64,000 nucleotides of DNA, from the NCBI RefSeq assembly GCF_003182485.1, contig NZ_QGTX01000001.1, positions 2,868,001-2,932,000 on the forward strand, given 5' to 3'. Each line of letters begins with the position of its first letter. Within the stretch, counting starts at the first letter, position 1. The DNA comes from Geodermatophilus normandii. GTDB lineage: Bacteria; Actinomycetota; Actinomycetes; Mycobacteriales; Geodermatophilaceae. Both the position numbers and the translations under genes were made by a program. Positions 7,401 to 16,278 of this stretch are shown here, piece after piece. The notes beneath the pieces were generated by a model, which saw nothing but the letters and a program-made list of their open reading frames with translations, ran no database searches and was not told where the DNA came from.

Positions 7401-10400
7401 GCCGCCGCCCGGCCCGCGGGGTCGGAGGGGGACGGGACCCCGCCCACGGCGCGCGGCACCAGCAGCGGCCCGAGGCCGGGGACGGCCAGGAAGCCCTCGG
7501 CGCCGGCGTAGCGCAGCCCCACCCGCGGGAGGTCCGCGCGCCGGCGGACGGCGAGGACGCGGGGGAGCCACTCCGGGTCGAACCGCTCGTTGAAGTCCCG
7601 CAGCGAGCGGATCTGGAAGAACGGGTTGAGCACGCCGACCGCCCAGCGGGCCGCGCGCTGCGCCGGGGTGAACGGCACGTCGTCGGCGAACAGCCGGCCC
7701 CACATGGCGAAGTTCATCGACAGCCGCGCCACGCCGCGGGCGCCCAGCGCGGCGGCGGTCTGCGCGATGAGGAACTCGGTCATCCCGTTCGGGGCGTCCG
7801 GGTCGTGCCGCATGAGGTCCAGCGTGTAGCCGAAGGACGGGCCGTACGCGGGCACCAGCCGCAGGAACCCGCCGGGCACGCCGCGCTCGTCGAGCGCCAC
7901 GCAGAGCAGGAACTGCGGGTCCGCGCCCGCGCCGCGCACGTCCTGCGACAGCGTCATCGTGAACCCGCGCTCGGGTGCCTTGCCCCGCCAGCGCGCGCTG
8001 ATCGCGTTCAGCTGCTCGACCAGCGCCGGCGGCGCGTCGGCCTCGGCGAGCAGCCGGAACCGGTGGGTGCGGCCCACCCGCCGCACGGCGGCCCGCAGCC
8101 TCTTGTGGGCGGGACCCTCGAGCAGCGGCCTGCGGCAGTCGATGACCGCCTCGTCGCCGAGGTAGACCGAGGTGAACCCGCGCGAGGCGTACAGCGGCAT
8201 GCTGGCCTCCCGGACCGCGAGCAGCGCCGGCGTCCAGGCGCGCTCGTCGCACAGGGCGAGGAACTCGTCGAGGACCCGCACCACCGACTCGCGGGCCCCC
8301 ACGGGGTCGCCGGACACCAGCGCGTACCCGCCGAGGTAGGTGTAGGCGAGGAACGCCTCGCCGTCGCTGGAGAAGAAGAAGCTCTTGTCGTCCCGCAGCG
8401 AGAAGTAGGCCAGCGTGTCCCAGCCGTAGGTGTGCACGAGGCGGGAGGCGTGCTCCCAGTCGTCCTCGGTGTGCGGGCGGCGGGCCGCCAGCGGCCGCAG
8501 CAGCAGGACGGCCAGGACGACGAGCCCGACGACGCCGAGGGCCAGCAGCGCGGCGGGGAGGAAGCGGGCGAGGAAGGCCGACCGGTAGGTGTAGGGCCCG
8601 TCGACCCCGACCAGGCCGCCGAGCACCGTCTCCAGCGCGCCGACCGGGGTCGGTGCCGGCTCGACCCGGGAGCGCTCGGCCCACAGCGTGGTCAGGCCGA
8701 ACAGCAGGACGCCGCCCAGGTACAGCGGCAGGACGTGCAGCAGCCGCAGCAGCGACGGCGGGTCGCCGGGCGCGCGGAACGCCGAGCGGGCCGATCCCAG
8801 CGCGACGAGCATCGCCACGCACAGGGCCACCGCGACCGGGTGCGGCCCCTTGACCGCGTGCGCGACCGCCCCGACCGCGAAGAGCGCCACCGCCAGCTGC
8901 CAGGCGCGGTGCTCGCGCCGGGCCAGCTGCCGGGCGAGCAGCAGGAGCAGCAGCCCGACGACGACCGAGGTCACCGCGCCCGCGACGGGCACCGCCAGCG
9001 GGTCGACGTCGACCGCTCCGCCGCCGATGCGGTCGTGCACCACCGGCAGGCGGACGGCGAGCTGCAGGACGCCGCACAGCGCGGTCAGCGCCGCCAGCAC
9101 CCGGACGGTGCCCGGCCGCACCCGGGCGCGGGGCGGCGGCGCGGGGACGGGGTGCGCCGAGGGCGCGAGGTCGGGCAGCGCGGTCACCGGGGCGCCGTCG
9201 CCCGGGACCGGTGTGGGGGTGGCCGGCGGCCGGGCCGCACCGCGGGGACCGCCGCCGGGCGGCGGCCCCGACTCCGGCCGCAGGGTCGGGAAGAGGATGA
9301 CCTCGCGGATGGAGTCGACGCCGGCCAGCAGCACGACCAGGCGGTCGATGCCGATGCCCAGGCCGCCGGTGCAGGGCATGCCGCGCTCGAGCGCCCGCAC
9401 GTAGTCCAGGTCGACGTCGCCGGCCTCGGGGTCCCCGTGCTCCTTGGCGCGCGCCTCGGCCTCGAAGGCGGCCAGCTGCTCGACGGCGTCGTTCTGCTCG
9501 GAGTAGGCGTTGCACAGCTCGAAGCCGGCGACGATCAGCTCGAAGCGCTCGACGTAGGCGGGGTCGTCGCGGTGGGTGCGGGCCAGCGGCGAGACCTCGC
9601 GCGGGTGGTCGACGCAGAAGACCGGGCCGACGATCGAGTGCTGGACGCGCTCGTCGTAGACCTCCTTCATCAGGCGGCCGGGCCCCCAGCCGGCCTCGTA
9701 CGGGACGCCGAGCCGGTCGAGCACGGCGCGGGCCTCCCCGACGGGCATCGCGGGGTGCATGGCCGCGCCGGTGACCTCGGCGATCATGTCGGCGAAGCGC
9801 CGGCGGGGCCACGGGGTGGCGCCGAGGTCGATGGCGTGGCCGCCGTGGTGGACGGTCAGGTCGTCGCCGAGGGCGGCCCGGGCGGCGGCGGTCACCACGG
9901 CCTCGGTGAGGTCCATCATGTCGGTGTAGTCGGCGAAGGCCTGGTAGGCCTCGAGCAGCGTGAACTCGGGGTTGTGCCGGGTGTCGATGCCCTCGTTGCG
10001 GAACACCCGGCCGATCTCGAAGACGCGCTCCATGCCGCCGACGATCAGCCGCTTGAGGTGCAGCTCGAGCGCGATCCGCAGGTAGAGGTCCAGGTCGAGC
10101 GCGTTGTGGTGGGTGACGAACGGCCGGGCGCTGGCGCCGCCCTGGATGCTCTGCAGCACCGGGCCCTCGACCTCGGTGAAGCCGCGGTCCTCCAGGTGCC
10201 GGCGGATCGCGCGCACGGCGGTGTGCCGGATGCGGAAGACCTCGCGGGTCCGCTCGTTGGCCGCCAGGTCGGTGTAGCGCTGCCGGTAGCGGGTCTCGAC
10301 GTCGGGGAGCCCGCGGTGCGCGTCCGGCGGCGGGAGCAGCGCCTTGCCGAGGACGGCGAAGTCCTCCACGCACACCGACAGCTCGCCGCGCCGGGTGGTG

Positions 10401-10771
10401 ACGACCGTGCCCTCGGCGCCGAGCCAGTCACCGCGGTCGACGTCGTCGAACTCGGCGTGCCGGGCCGCGCCGAGCACCGAGCTGTCGACGAAGAGCTGGA
10501 CGGTGCCGGTGCGGTCGCGCAGCGTGGCGAAGGTCAGGTGACCCTGCCGGCGGACCCGCTCCAGCCGGCCGGCGACGTGCGCGCGGTCGGTCGTCCGCGA
10601 GTCCGGGGGCAGCCCGGCGTGCCGGCTGTGCAGCTCCGCGGCGCTGGCGTCGGTCGGGTAGCGGTAGGGGAGCGCCCTGCGCTCCTGCAGTGCCTGCAGC
10701 TTCCGCAGGCGCTGGGCGCGCTGGTCGTCCCGCCCGGCGGCCTCGGCCGGCCCCTGCCCCTGCCCGCTCAC
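7397..10771 (-). CDS. bifunctional lysyl-tRNA synthetase - lysylphosphatidylglycerol synthase (LysX-type fusion, LysRS first)
   Basis: A 1124-residue fusion from GTG 10771 (GTGA overlap with the hydrolase). Residues about 50-495 form a class II LysRS: an OB-fold anticodon-binding domain, motif 2 FEIGRVFRNEGIDTRHNPEF (near 250) and motif 3 GLGIGIDRLVVLLAG (near 470). A Pro-rich linker (495-550) leads to about six membrane helices (550-760) and then a DUF2156/MprF aminoacyl-PG synthase domain (765-1090; DDWEHASRLVHTYGWDTLAYFSLRDDK cut across its start). The product should charge tRNA with lysine and transfer it to phosphatidylglycerol, lowering membrane negative charge and giving resistance to cationic peptides. 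In mycobacterial LysX the order is MprF then LysRS; here it is reversed. The housekeeping LysRS is presumably elsewhere. Confidence 0.9.
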   Translation of the reverse strand: MSGQGQGPAEAAGRDDQRAQRLRKLQALQERRALPYRYPTDASAAELHSRHAGLPPDSRTTDRAHVAGRLERVRRQGHLTFATLRDRTGTVQLFVDSSVLGAARHAEFDDVDRGDWLGAEGTVVTTRRGELSVCVEDFAVLGKALLPPPDAHRGLPDVETRYRQRYTDLAANERTREVFRIRHTAVRAIRRHLEDRGFTEVEGPVLQSIQGGASARPFVTHHNALDLDLYLRIALELHLKRLIVGGMERVFEIGRVFRNEGIDTRHNPEFTLLEAYQAFADYTDMMDLTEAVVTAAARAALGDDLTVHHGGHAIDLGATPWPRRRFADMIAEVTGAAMHPAMPVGEARAVLDRLGVPYEAGWGPGRLMKEVYDERVQHSIVGPVFCVDHPREVSPLARTHRDDPAYVERFELIVAGFELCNAYSEQNDAVEQLAAFEAEARAKEHGDPEAGDVDLDYVRALERGMPCTGGLGIGIDRLVVLLAGVDSIREVILFPTLRPESGPPPGGGPRGAARPPATPTPVPGDGAPVTALPDLAPSAHPVPAPPPRARVRPGTVRVLAALTALCGVLQLAVRLPVVHDRIGGGAVDVDPLAVPVAGAVTSVVVGLLLLLLARQLARREHRAWQLAVALFAVGAVAHAVKGPHPVAVALCVAMLVALGSARSAFRAPGDPPSLLRLLHVLPLYLGGVLLFGLTTLWAERSRVEPAPTPVGALETVLGGLVGVDGPYTYRSAFLARFLPAALLALGVVGLVVLAVLLLRPLAARRPHTEDDWEHASRLVHTYGWDTLAYFSLRDDKSFFFSSDGEAFLAYTYLGGYALVSGDPVGARESVVRVLDEFLALCDERAWTPALLAVREASMPLYASRGFTSVYLGDEAVIDCRRPLLEGPAHKRLRAAVRRVGRTHRFRLLAEADAPPALVEQLNAISARWRGKAPERGFTMTLSQDVRGAGADPQFLLCVALDERGVPGGFLRLVPAYGPSFGYTLDLMRHDPDAPNGMTEFLIAQTAAALGARGVARLSMNFAMWGRLFADDVPFTPAQRAARWAVGVLNPFFQIRSLRDFNERFDPEWLPRVLAVRRRADLPRVGLRYAGAEGFLAVPGLGPLLVPRAVGGVPSPSDPAGRAAA

Positions 10772-11967
10772 CGGGACCCGCTGCCGGCCGGCACCGGGGC
10801 CGCCGACAGCAGCCGGTGCAGCCGCGGGTGGACCGCGCCCGCCCAGACCTGCTGCCCGAGTCCCGCGCAGTGCCCGGAGGCCCCCTGCGCGGCGGTGAGG
10901 CGGACCAGCTCGGCGGGGACGGTCAGGGCGTCGACCAGGGTCCGGCCGCCTCCGCCGGCGAAGTCCCCCTCGGCCTCGACGACGACGACCGGGCAGCTGA
11001 TCCGGTCGGCGACGTCGAGCATCGAGTACCGGCGCAGCTCCCGGAGGTAGTCGCCGACGTCGTCGAGGCCGTGCGCGGCCATCCGGGCGCCGAAGAACTC
11101 GCGGCGTCGCGCGCTGGCCCGCACCTGCGCCCGCGCGACCGGCGCGGCGAGGAGGCCGGCCAGGCCGCCGGGGACGCGGGCGCCCATGTCCGGCTGGGCC
11201 GGGTCGCAGACGAGCGCGGCGAGGCGGTGCTCGAACGCGGCCGCCCGCGGCGCCAGGTAGCCCGCGAAGGAGCGCCCCACCAGGACGACGGCGCCGGGAT
11301 CGACCTCCGGGCGGGTCAGCAGCCAGTCGAGCACCGGCGTGAGGACGGCCTCGAAGTCCGGCCGGAGCACCAGCCCCTGCTCGATGAGCGCCGCGCCCTG
11401 ACCCGGCCCCTCGAAGGTCAGCGCGTTGTAGCCGCGCTCCAGGGCCGGGGGGACGTCGGCCCAGCCGTACTCGGCGGTGGAGTCGTAGCCGCAGGGGAGC
11501 ACGACCGTCGGGCGGGGCGTCCCCGAGGCGTCCGGCGCGAACAGCCAGCCCGGGAGCGTGGTGCCCTCGTAGGGGATCGCCACCCGCTCGGCGGGGGAGT
11601 CCATCAGCGCGGCCGCGGCCGCGAACTCGGCCACGTGGCGGCGGTGCCCCTCGCGCAGCCGGGGGTCGCCGAGGTCGGAGCGCAGGTAGTACCAGCTCTG
11701 CCGGTGGTACTCGCTGGCCCGCAGGTGGGCGGCGCGGGCGCTGACCCGGTCGCCGGCCGCCGTCGCCGCGGCCGCCGCCTCCTCGGCCCCGGCGGCCGCG
11801 GACGCCCACGCGGCGTGCCAGCGGTCGCGGTCGGGCCGGTCCACCCGGGCGGCCGCGGCCATCGCCTCGCCCAGGTCGGCGGCGGAGACCACGGCCATCG
11901 ACAGCGTCCGGACCAGCTGGCCGTCGAGGTCCTCGTCGGAGAAGTGCAGTCGCGCGGGCCGGGCCAT
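10768..11967 (-). CDS. alpha/beta hydrolase (FrsA/2,6-dihydropseudooxynicotine-hydrolase-like)
   Basis: The 399-residue cytoplasmic protein starts at ATG 11967 behind AGGGAGGA. A helical N-terminal cap (residues 1-125) precedes the hydrolase fold. The nucleophile elbow is GRSFAG, the acid lies in VVVVEAEGDF and the histidine in GASGHCAGLGQQ. This cap-plus-core layout is that of the DHPON-hydrolase/FrsA-like group, whose members cleave C-C or ester bonds. It opens the operon whose next gene is the LysRS-MprF fusion and may hydrolyse lysyl-PG or another ester, as lysyl-PG hydrolases accompany MprF in other bacteria; that is speculation from position. SARP-like heptamers lie 55 bases upstream. 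Confidence 0.85.
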   Translation of the reverse strand: MARPARLHFSDEDLDGQLVRTLSMAVVSAADLGEAMAAAARVDRPDRDRWHAAWASAAAGAEEAAAAATAAGDRVSARAAHLRASEYHRQSWYYLRSDLGDPRLREGHRRHVAEFAAAAALMDSPAERVAIPYEGTTLPGWLFAPDASGTPRPTVVLPCGYDSTAEYGWADVPPALERGYNALTFEGPGQGAALIEQGLVLRPDFEAVLTPVLDWLLTRPEVDPGAVVLVGRSFAGYLAPRAAAFEHRLAALVCDPAQPDMGARVPGGLAGLLAAPVARAQVRASARRREFFGARMAAHGLDDVGDYLRELRRYSMLDVADRISCPVVVVEAEGDFAGGGGRTLVDALTVPAELVRLTAAQGASGHCAGLGQQVWAGAVHPRLHRLLSAAPVPAGSGSR

Positions 11968-12021
11968 CGTGTCCTCCCTGGTGCGGGCCGGGTGTCGCGA
12001 CCGGGACTGTGCCGACCCCGC

Positions 12022-12038
12022 CTCCAACGCGACTCCAA
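12022..12038 (-). promoter_or_regulatory. SARP-type operator facing the hydrolase operon
   Basis: CTCCAA at 12022-12027 and at 12033-12038 read on the minus strand as TTGGAG copies 11 bp apart. The nearer copy ends 55 bases before the hydrolase ATG at 11967. It is back to back with the plus-strand pair at 12051-12068, so the intergenic region carries one operator per direction. Confidence 0.6.
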
Positions 12039-12050
12039 CGCCGCCGGGCG

Positions 12051-12068
12051 TTGGAGCGGGATTGGAGC
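12051..12068 (+). promoter_or_regulatory. SARP-type operator facing the deacetylase gene
   Basis: TTGGAGC at 12051-12057 and 12062-12068, 11 bp apart, is the same word as at 896-913. It ends 48 bases before GTG 12117. No strong -10 is seen, as is usual for GC-rich activator-dependent promoters. Confidence 0.65.
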
Positions 12069-12116
12069 GGCCCGTCGGAGGGTGCCGCCGACGCACCCGC
12101 CCCACCCGGAGGACCC

Positions 12117-13702
12117 GTGAGGAACGCGCCCCCGGCCCGGTCCGTCGCCCTGACCCTCGGGCTGCTCGTGCTGGCCGCCTGCGGCATGGACGCCTCGGAC
12201 CGCTCCGGCGGCGCGGCGGTCGTGGGCGTGGTCGACGCCGGCATGGTCGACACCGGCATGGTCGACGCCGGCATGGTCGACGCCGCCGGGGACACCGGCG
12301 GCCCCCCGGACGTCCCGCCGCCGGTCCTCCCGCCGGCGGCGGTGGGCGCCGCGCCGCCGGTGCCGGACCCGGCCTCGGTCGCCGGCCTCGTCCTCTCCCG
12401 GGAGGACACCCGGACGCCCGAGGACGAGCGCCGGCTCACGACCGCGCCGGTGCCCGGGCTCGTCGCGCTGGACGGGGTGCTGCGCGGGATGGTCGACGCC
12501 GAGGTCAGGCGCTACGAGGCCGGGCTCGCCCCGGGGCAGTGGCACCAGCTGACCGTCGGCAGCACGCCCGTCCTCGCCGCCGGCGACGTCCTCGGGATCC
12601 GGGTGGCCACCAGCGTCCGCACCGGCGGCCTCCCGGCGGCGACCACCGCGCGCACCGTCTACGCCGACGTCGCGACGGGGGAGACCTGGACGTCGACCGA
12701 CCTGGTCGCCGACCCCGCCGCGCTCTTCGGGTGGTTCACCGGCGCGGTCGAGCGCGCCGGCCTCGGTCACGCGCTGCTCGGGCGCTCCGCGGTCCTGGCC
12801 GACCTGCGCTTCGCCCGGGACGGCGCGCTGTCGCTGGTGGTCGGCGGGGGCGACGGCAGGGCCGAGCCGTTCGGCGACGTCGCCGTCCGGGTCGATCCCC
12901 TCGCCGCCGACGGCGTCCTCAGCGACGCCGGCCGGCGGGTGCGCGCGGCGGCGACGGCAGCCGCGCCGTTCCGCGGGGTCCCCCGGCACCCCCCACACCG
13001 CCCGAGCCCCGCCGCCGCCGGAGCCCCGTCGCCGCCCGAGCCCCGCCGCCGTCCGAGCCTCCGCCGCCGCCGGAGCCGCCCTCTCCGGCCGGCGAGGTCG
13101 ACTGCACCGTGCTGCGGTGCATCGCGCTCACGTTCGACGACGGCCCCGGCCCCCACACCGCGGAGCTCCTCGACGACCTGCGCGCCCAGGACGTCCGCGC
13201 CACGTTCTTCGTCGTCGGGCGGAACGCGGCCGCACACCCGGACGTGGTCCGTCGGATGGTCGCCGACGGCCACGCCGTCGGCAACCACACCTGGAGCCAT
13301 CCCCGCCTGCCCGACGTCGGCCCGGCCGCCGTGGGCACCGAGCTCGACCGGGCCACCGCGGTCCTGGCCGGCCTGGGGGTGACGACGTCGCTGGTGCGGC
13401 CGCCGTACGGCGCCACCGACGCGACCGTCGCCGCGGTGGCGGCCGACCGCGGCCACGCGCAGGTCCTCTGGGACGTCGACACCCGCGACTGGTGGAACCG
13501 CGACGTCACGATCACCACCGAGCGGGTCCTGGCCGGCGCGCACCGCGGCGCGATCGTGCTGATGCACGACATCCACCCGACGACGGTCCAGGCGGTGCCT
13601 GGGATCGTCGACGCGCTGCAGGACGCCGGCTACACGCTGGTCACCGTGCCGCAGCTCCTGGGACCCGACGTCGTGCCGGGCGCGACGTACGTCTCCGGCT
13701 GA
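12117..13702 (+). CDS. lipoprotein polysaccharide deacetylase with PdaC/RsiV-like N-terminal domain; apparent frameshift in linker
   Basis: GTG 12117 follows GGAGG. The signal peptide ends in a lipobox (LLVLAAC), then come VDAGM repeats and a domain resembling the DUF3298/RsiV-like module that precedes NodB domains in PdaC-type deacetylases. A Pro/Glu-rich linker at about 12966-13085 changes reading frame by the loss of one base. From about 13119 the second frame encodes a complete NodB domain: IALTFDDGPG, NHTWSHP, VRPPYG, LWDVDTRDWW and IVLMHD, with the Asp-His-His metal site intact. It should remove acetyl groups from cell-wall glycan outside the membrane. Both halves look functional, so a sequencing error in the C-rich linker is more likely than decay; two separate genes is less likely, as the second half has no start of its own. 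Confidence 0.75.
12231..12287 (+). repeat. 15-bp in-frame tandem repeat (VDAGM units)
   Basis: GTCGACGCCGGCATG and near copies occur at 12231, 12246 and 12261, followed by a partial copy at 12276. They encode VDAGM-VDTGM-VDAGM-VDA just after the lipoprotein cysteine, probably a flexible spacer. Confidence 0.85.
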
Positions 13703-13717
13703 CCGGCGACGGGCCGC

Positions 13718-15333
13718 TCAGGCCGGCTGCCGCTCGACGTGCAGCAGGCCGGTCAGGTACTCGGTCACGGCGCGGTCGTCGGCGCCGGCCGACAGGTAGC
13801 CGAGGTAGCCGTCGGGCCGGACGAGGGCGAGGCCGGCGTCGCCGATGCCGTAGCGCCGGGCCACCGCTCCCGCGGGGTCGACGAGGGCGTCCGCGGGCGC
13901 GCCCGCAGCGGTGGCGACCACGGGGACGACCGTGCCGAGCGGATCGAGGGCGCCGCGCAGCCGCTCGACCAGCGCGGGTCGGAGGCGGTCGTCAGCAGCA
14001 GGCAGCCCGGGCGGCGGAGCAGGTCCCCGATCCACGCCTCGGCGCCGTCGGCCGTCGTGAGCCCGGGGACGTCGGGGGCGTGGTCGCCGGGGGAGGCCTG
14101 CCGCCTGCCGCCGGCCAGGCCGGTGACGGCCGGGCTCCGCCGGTAGGCGATGGTCGTCTCGGTCATCGCCGCCACGAGCCGGCCGCTCAGCGCCGGGACG
14201 TGCCCGAGGACGGTCAGCGCGAGGTCGCGCGCGTGCGCGACGGGCCCGGAGGCGGTCATCGCGTTCGTGAGGGCGTTCGTCTGCCGCACGACCGCGGCCC
14301 CGACGGGGTGCCGCTCGGCCTGGTAGGTGTCGAGCAGCGCGGGCGCGGCCCGGCCGGTGCTCACCAGGGCGAGCTTCCAGGCCAGGTTCACCGCGTCCTG
14401 GATCCCGGTGTTCATCCCCTGACCGGCCGCCGGGCTGTGGACGTGCGCGGCGTCCCCGGCCAGCAGCACCCGGCCGGAGCGGTACTGCGGGACCTGCCCG
14501 TGGTGCACCTCGAAGTACGTGAGCCACCGCGGGTCGCCGATCCGCCACCGCCCGCCCATCCGCTCGTCGACCAGCCGCTGGGTCTGCTCGAGCGACGGCT
14601 GCGCGCCGGGCTCCGGGGTGTCGACGAGGAACAGCAGCCGCGTGCGCCCGCCGGGCATGGGGAAGGCGCCGCCGAGGCCGTCCGGGTGCAGGAACATCCG
14701 GATGGTGTCCGCGGAGAGCGCGCTGTCCGCGGCCACGTCGGCGAACAGGAAGTGCTGGCCCCGGAACACGCCCTCGAGGCGGGCGCCGACGGCCGCCCGG
14801 ACCCGGCTGTGGCCGCCGTCGGTGCCCACGACCCAGCCGTAGCGCTGCCGCGTGGTCCCGGCCGGGGAGGTCAGCGTGACGGTGACCCCGTCGTCGTCCT
14901 GGACCAGGCCGTCGAAGGACGTGCCCCGCTCGACGCGGATGCCGAGGTCGGTGGCCAGCCCGGTGAGGACCGCCTCGGTCTCCGGTTGGGCCAGGTCGAG
15001 GATGCGGGGGTGGCGGGAGTCCACGTGCGCGGTGGTCTCGCGCAGCCGCAGGGTGGCCTCCCGCCCGCTGCGCACCTCCAGGGCGGTGACCGCCAGGCCC
15101 TCGGCCGCGATCCGGTCGAGCACTCCCATGGCGGCCAGGTGCTCCTGGGTGCGCGGGTGGATGACGACGGCGCGCGACTGCGTGGTCGGTCCGGGGAGCG
15201 CGTCGACGAGCCGGACGCGGGCGCCCTGGCGGACCAGCTCGCACGCCGCGGTCAGGCCCACCGGCCCGGCCCCGACGACCAGCACGGTCCGGGCCTCGTC
15301 GGCGGTCTCGGGAGTGGTCGTCGGCTCGGTCAC
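13718..15333 (-). CDS. class A FAD-dependent aromatic monooxygenase (PHBH/PCP-hydroxylase type) with thioredoxin-like tail; apparent frameshift
   Basis: GTG 15333 follows AGGAGG. The FAD Rossmann motif VVGAGPVGLTAACELVRQG, the DG motif VVGTDGGHSRVRAAVGA and the GD motif VLLAGDAAHVHSPAAGQGMN are all present, so this is a class A flavoprotein hydroxylase using NAD(P)H. The frame is open to about 13977, where one base seems missing in a GGG run. The other frame then carries ALVERLRGALDPLGTVV on to GYLGYLSAGADDRAVTEYL, the thioredoxin-like C-terminal domain of this family, ending at 13718. Read without the shift the protein would be about 538 residues, normal for the family. The substrate is unknown (phenolic or antibiotic compounds are typical). 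A SARP-like box lies 47 bases upstream. Confidence 0.8.
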
Positions 15334-15379
15334 GGGGGTCCTCCTCGGGGCGGGGTACCGGACCACCGTGACCGGGTCG

Positions 15380-15397
15380 GGTCCAACGACGCTCCAA
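15380..15397 (-). promoter_or_regulatory. SARP-type operator facing the FAD monooxygenase
   Basis: On the minus strand TTGGAGC (15397-15391) is followed by TTGGACC (15386-15380), 11 bp apart. The second copy ends 46 bases before GTG 15333. This is the fourth such pair in the first 15.4 kb. Confidence 0.6.
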
Positions 15398-15432
15398 GCT
15401 CCCGCCCGGACGGCGTCGCCGCCGCCGGGGAC

Positions 15433-16278
15433 TCAGCCCTTGACCGCCCCGGACAGGAACCCCTGGGTGACCTGGCGCTGCAGGACCACGTAGAGCACGA
15501 CCACCGGCAGGATCGTGATCAGCGTGCCGGCCGCGAGCGGGCCGATGTCGACCGAGCGCCCGCCGATGAACAGGTACAGGCCCAGGGTCAGCGGGCGGTA
15601 GCCACCGCCGGGCATGTACAGCAGCGGCACCAGGAAGTTGTTCCACTGCTGCAGGAAGGTGAACACGGCCAGCGCGCCCATGCCGGAGGTCACCAGCGGC
15701 ACCATGATCCGCAGGAACAGCTGCCACTCACCGGCGCCGTCCATCCGGGCGGCCTGCTCCAGCTCGCTCGGCAGGTCGGAGAAGAACGCCCGCATGAACC
15801 AGGCGCCGAAGGACAGCTGCGTGGTGGCCAGCACCAGGTTGACCCCGATCAGGCTGTCCAGCAGGCCCATCGACCGCATCTGGAAGTACAGCGGGACCAT
15901 GTAGGCGAAGAACGGCACCAGCAGCCCGAAGACCACCACGTAGAACGCCAGGGTGCGGCCGGGGAACGGCAGCCGGGCGAACGCGTAGCCCGCCATGGTC
16001 GACAGGACGACGACGATCAGCGTGCTGGGGACGCTGAGCAGGATGCTGTTGAGCAGGTAGGCGTCGAAGTCACCGACCGTCCAGGCGGTCTCGAGGTTCT
16101 CCAGGGAGAAGGAGCTGAACAGGCCGAACGGGTTCGACCGCACGTCCTGGCTGCTCTTCAGGGTCGTGGACACCACGAGGACCACCGGGAACACCGAGAC
16201 CAGGGCGAGCAGCCCGAGCGCCAGGTGGCGCCCGATCCCCGTCCGGCCCTGCGCGTGTGACCGCCTCGAGCGGCTCAC
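15433..16278 (-). CDS. sugar ABC transporter permease (MalG-like)
   Basis: The 281-residue protein starts at GTG 16278, overlapping the stop of the first permease (GTGA). It has six membrane helices. The EAA loop LEQAARMDGAGEWQLFLRIMVPL contacts the ATPase in carbohydrate-uptake (CUT1) importers. It is the last gene of the operon substrate-binding protein - permease - permease. Confidence 0.92.
   Translation of the reverse strand: MSRSRRSHAQGRTGIGRHLALGLLALVSVFPVVLVVSTTLKSSQDVRSNPFGLFSSFSLENLETAWTVGDFDAYLLNSILLSVPSTLIVVVLSTMAGYAFARLPFPGRTLAFYVVVFGLLVPFFAYMVPLYFQMRSMGLLDSLIGVNLVLATTQLSFGAWFMRAFFSDLPSELEQAARMDGAGEWQLFLRIMVPLVTSGMGALAVFTFLQQWNNFLVPLLYMPGGGYRPLTLGLYLFIGGRSVDIGPLAAGTLITILPVVVLYVVLQRQVTQGFLSGAVKG

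Noticed and set aside
13117-16260. Continuous plus-strand frame of over 1000 codons
   Set aside because: It runs antisense through the monooxygenase and permease genes with low-complexity composition; it is a shadow.
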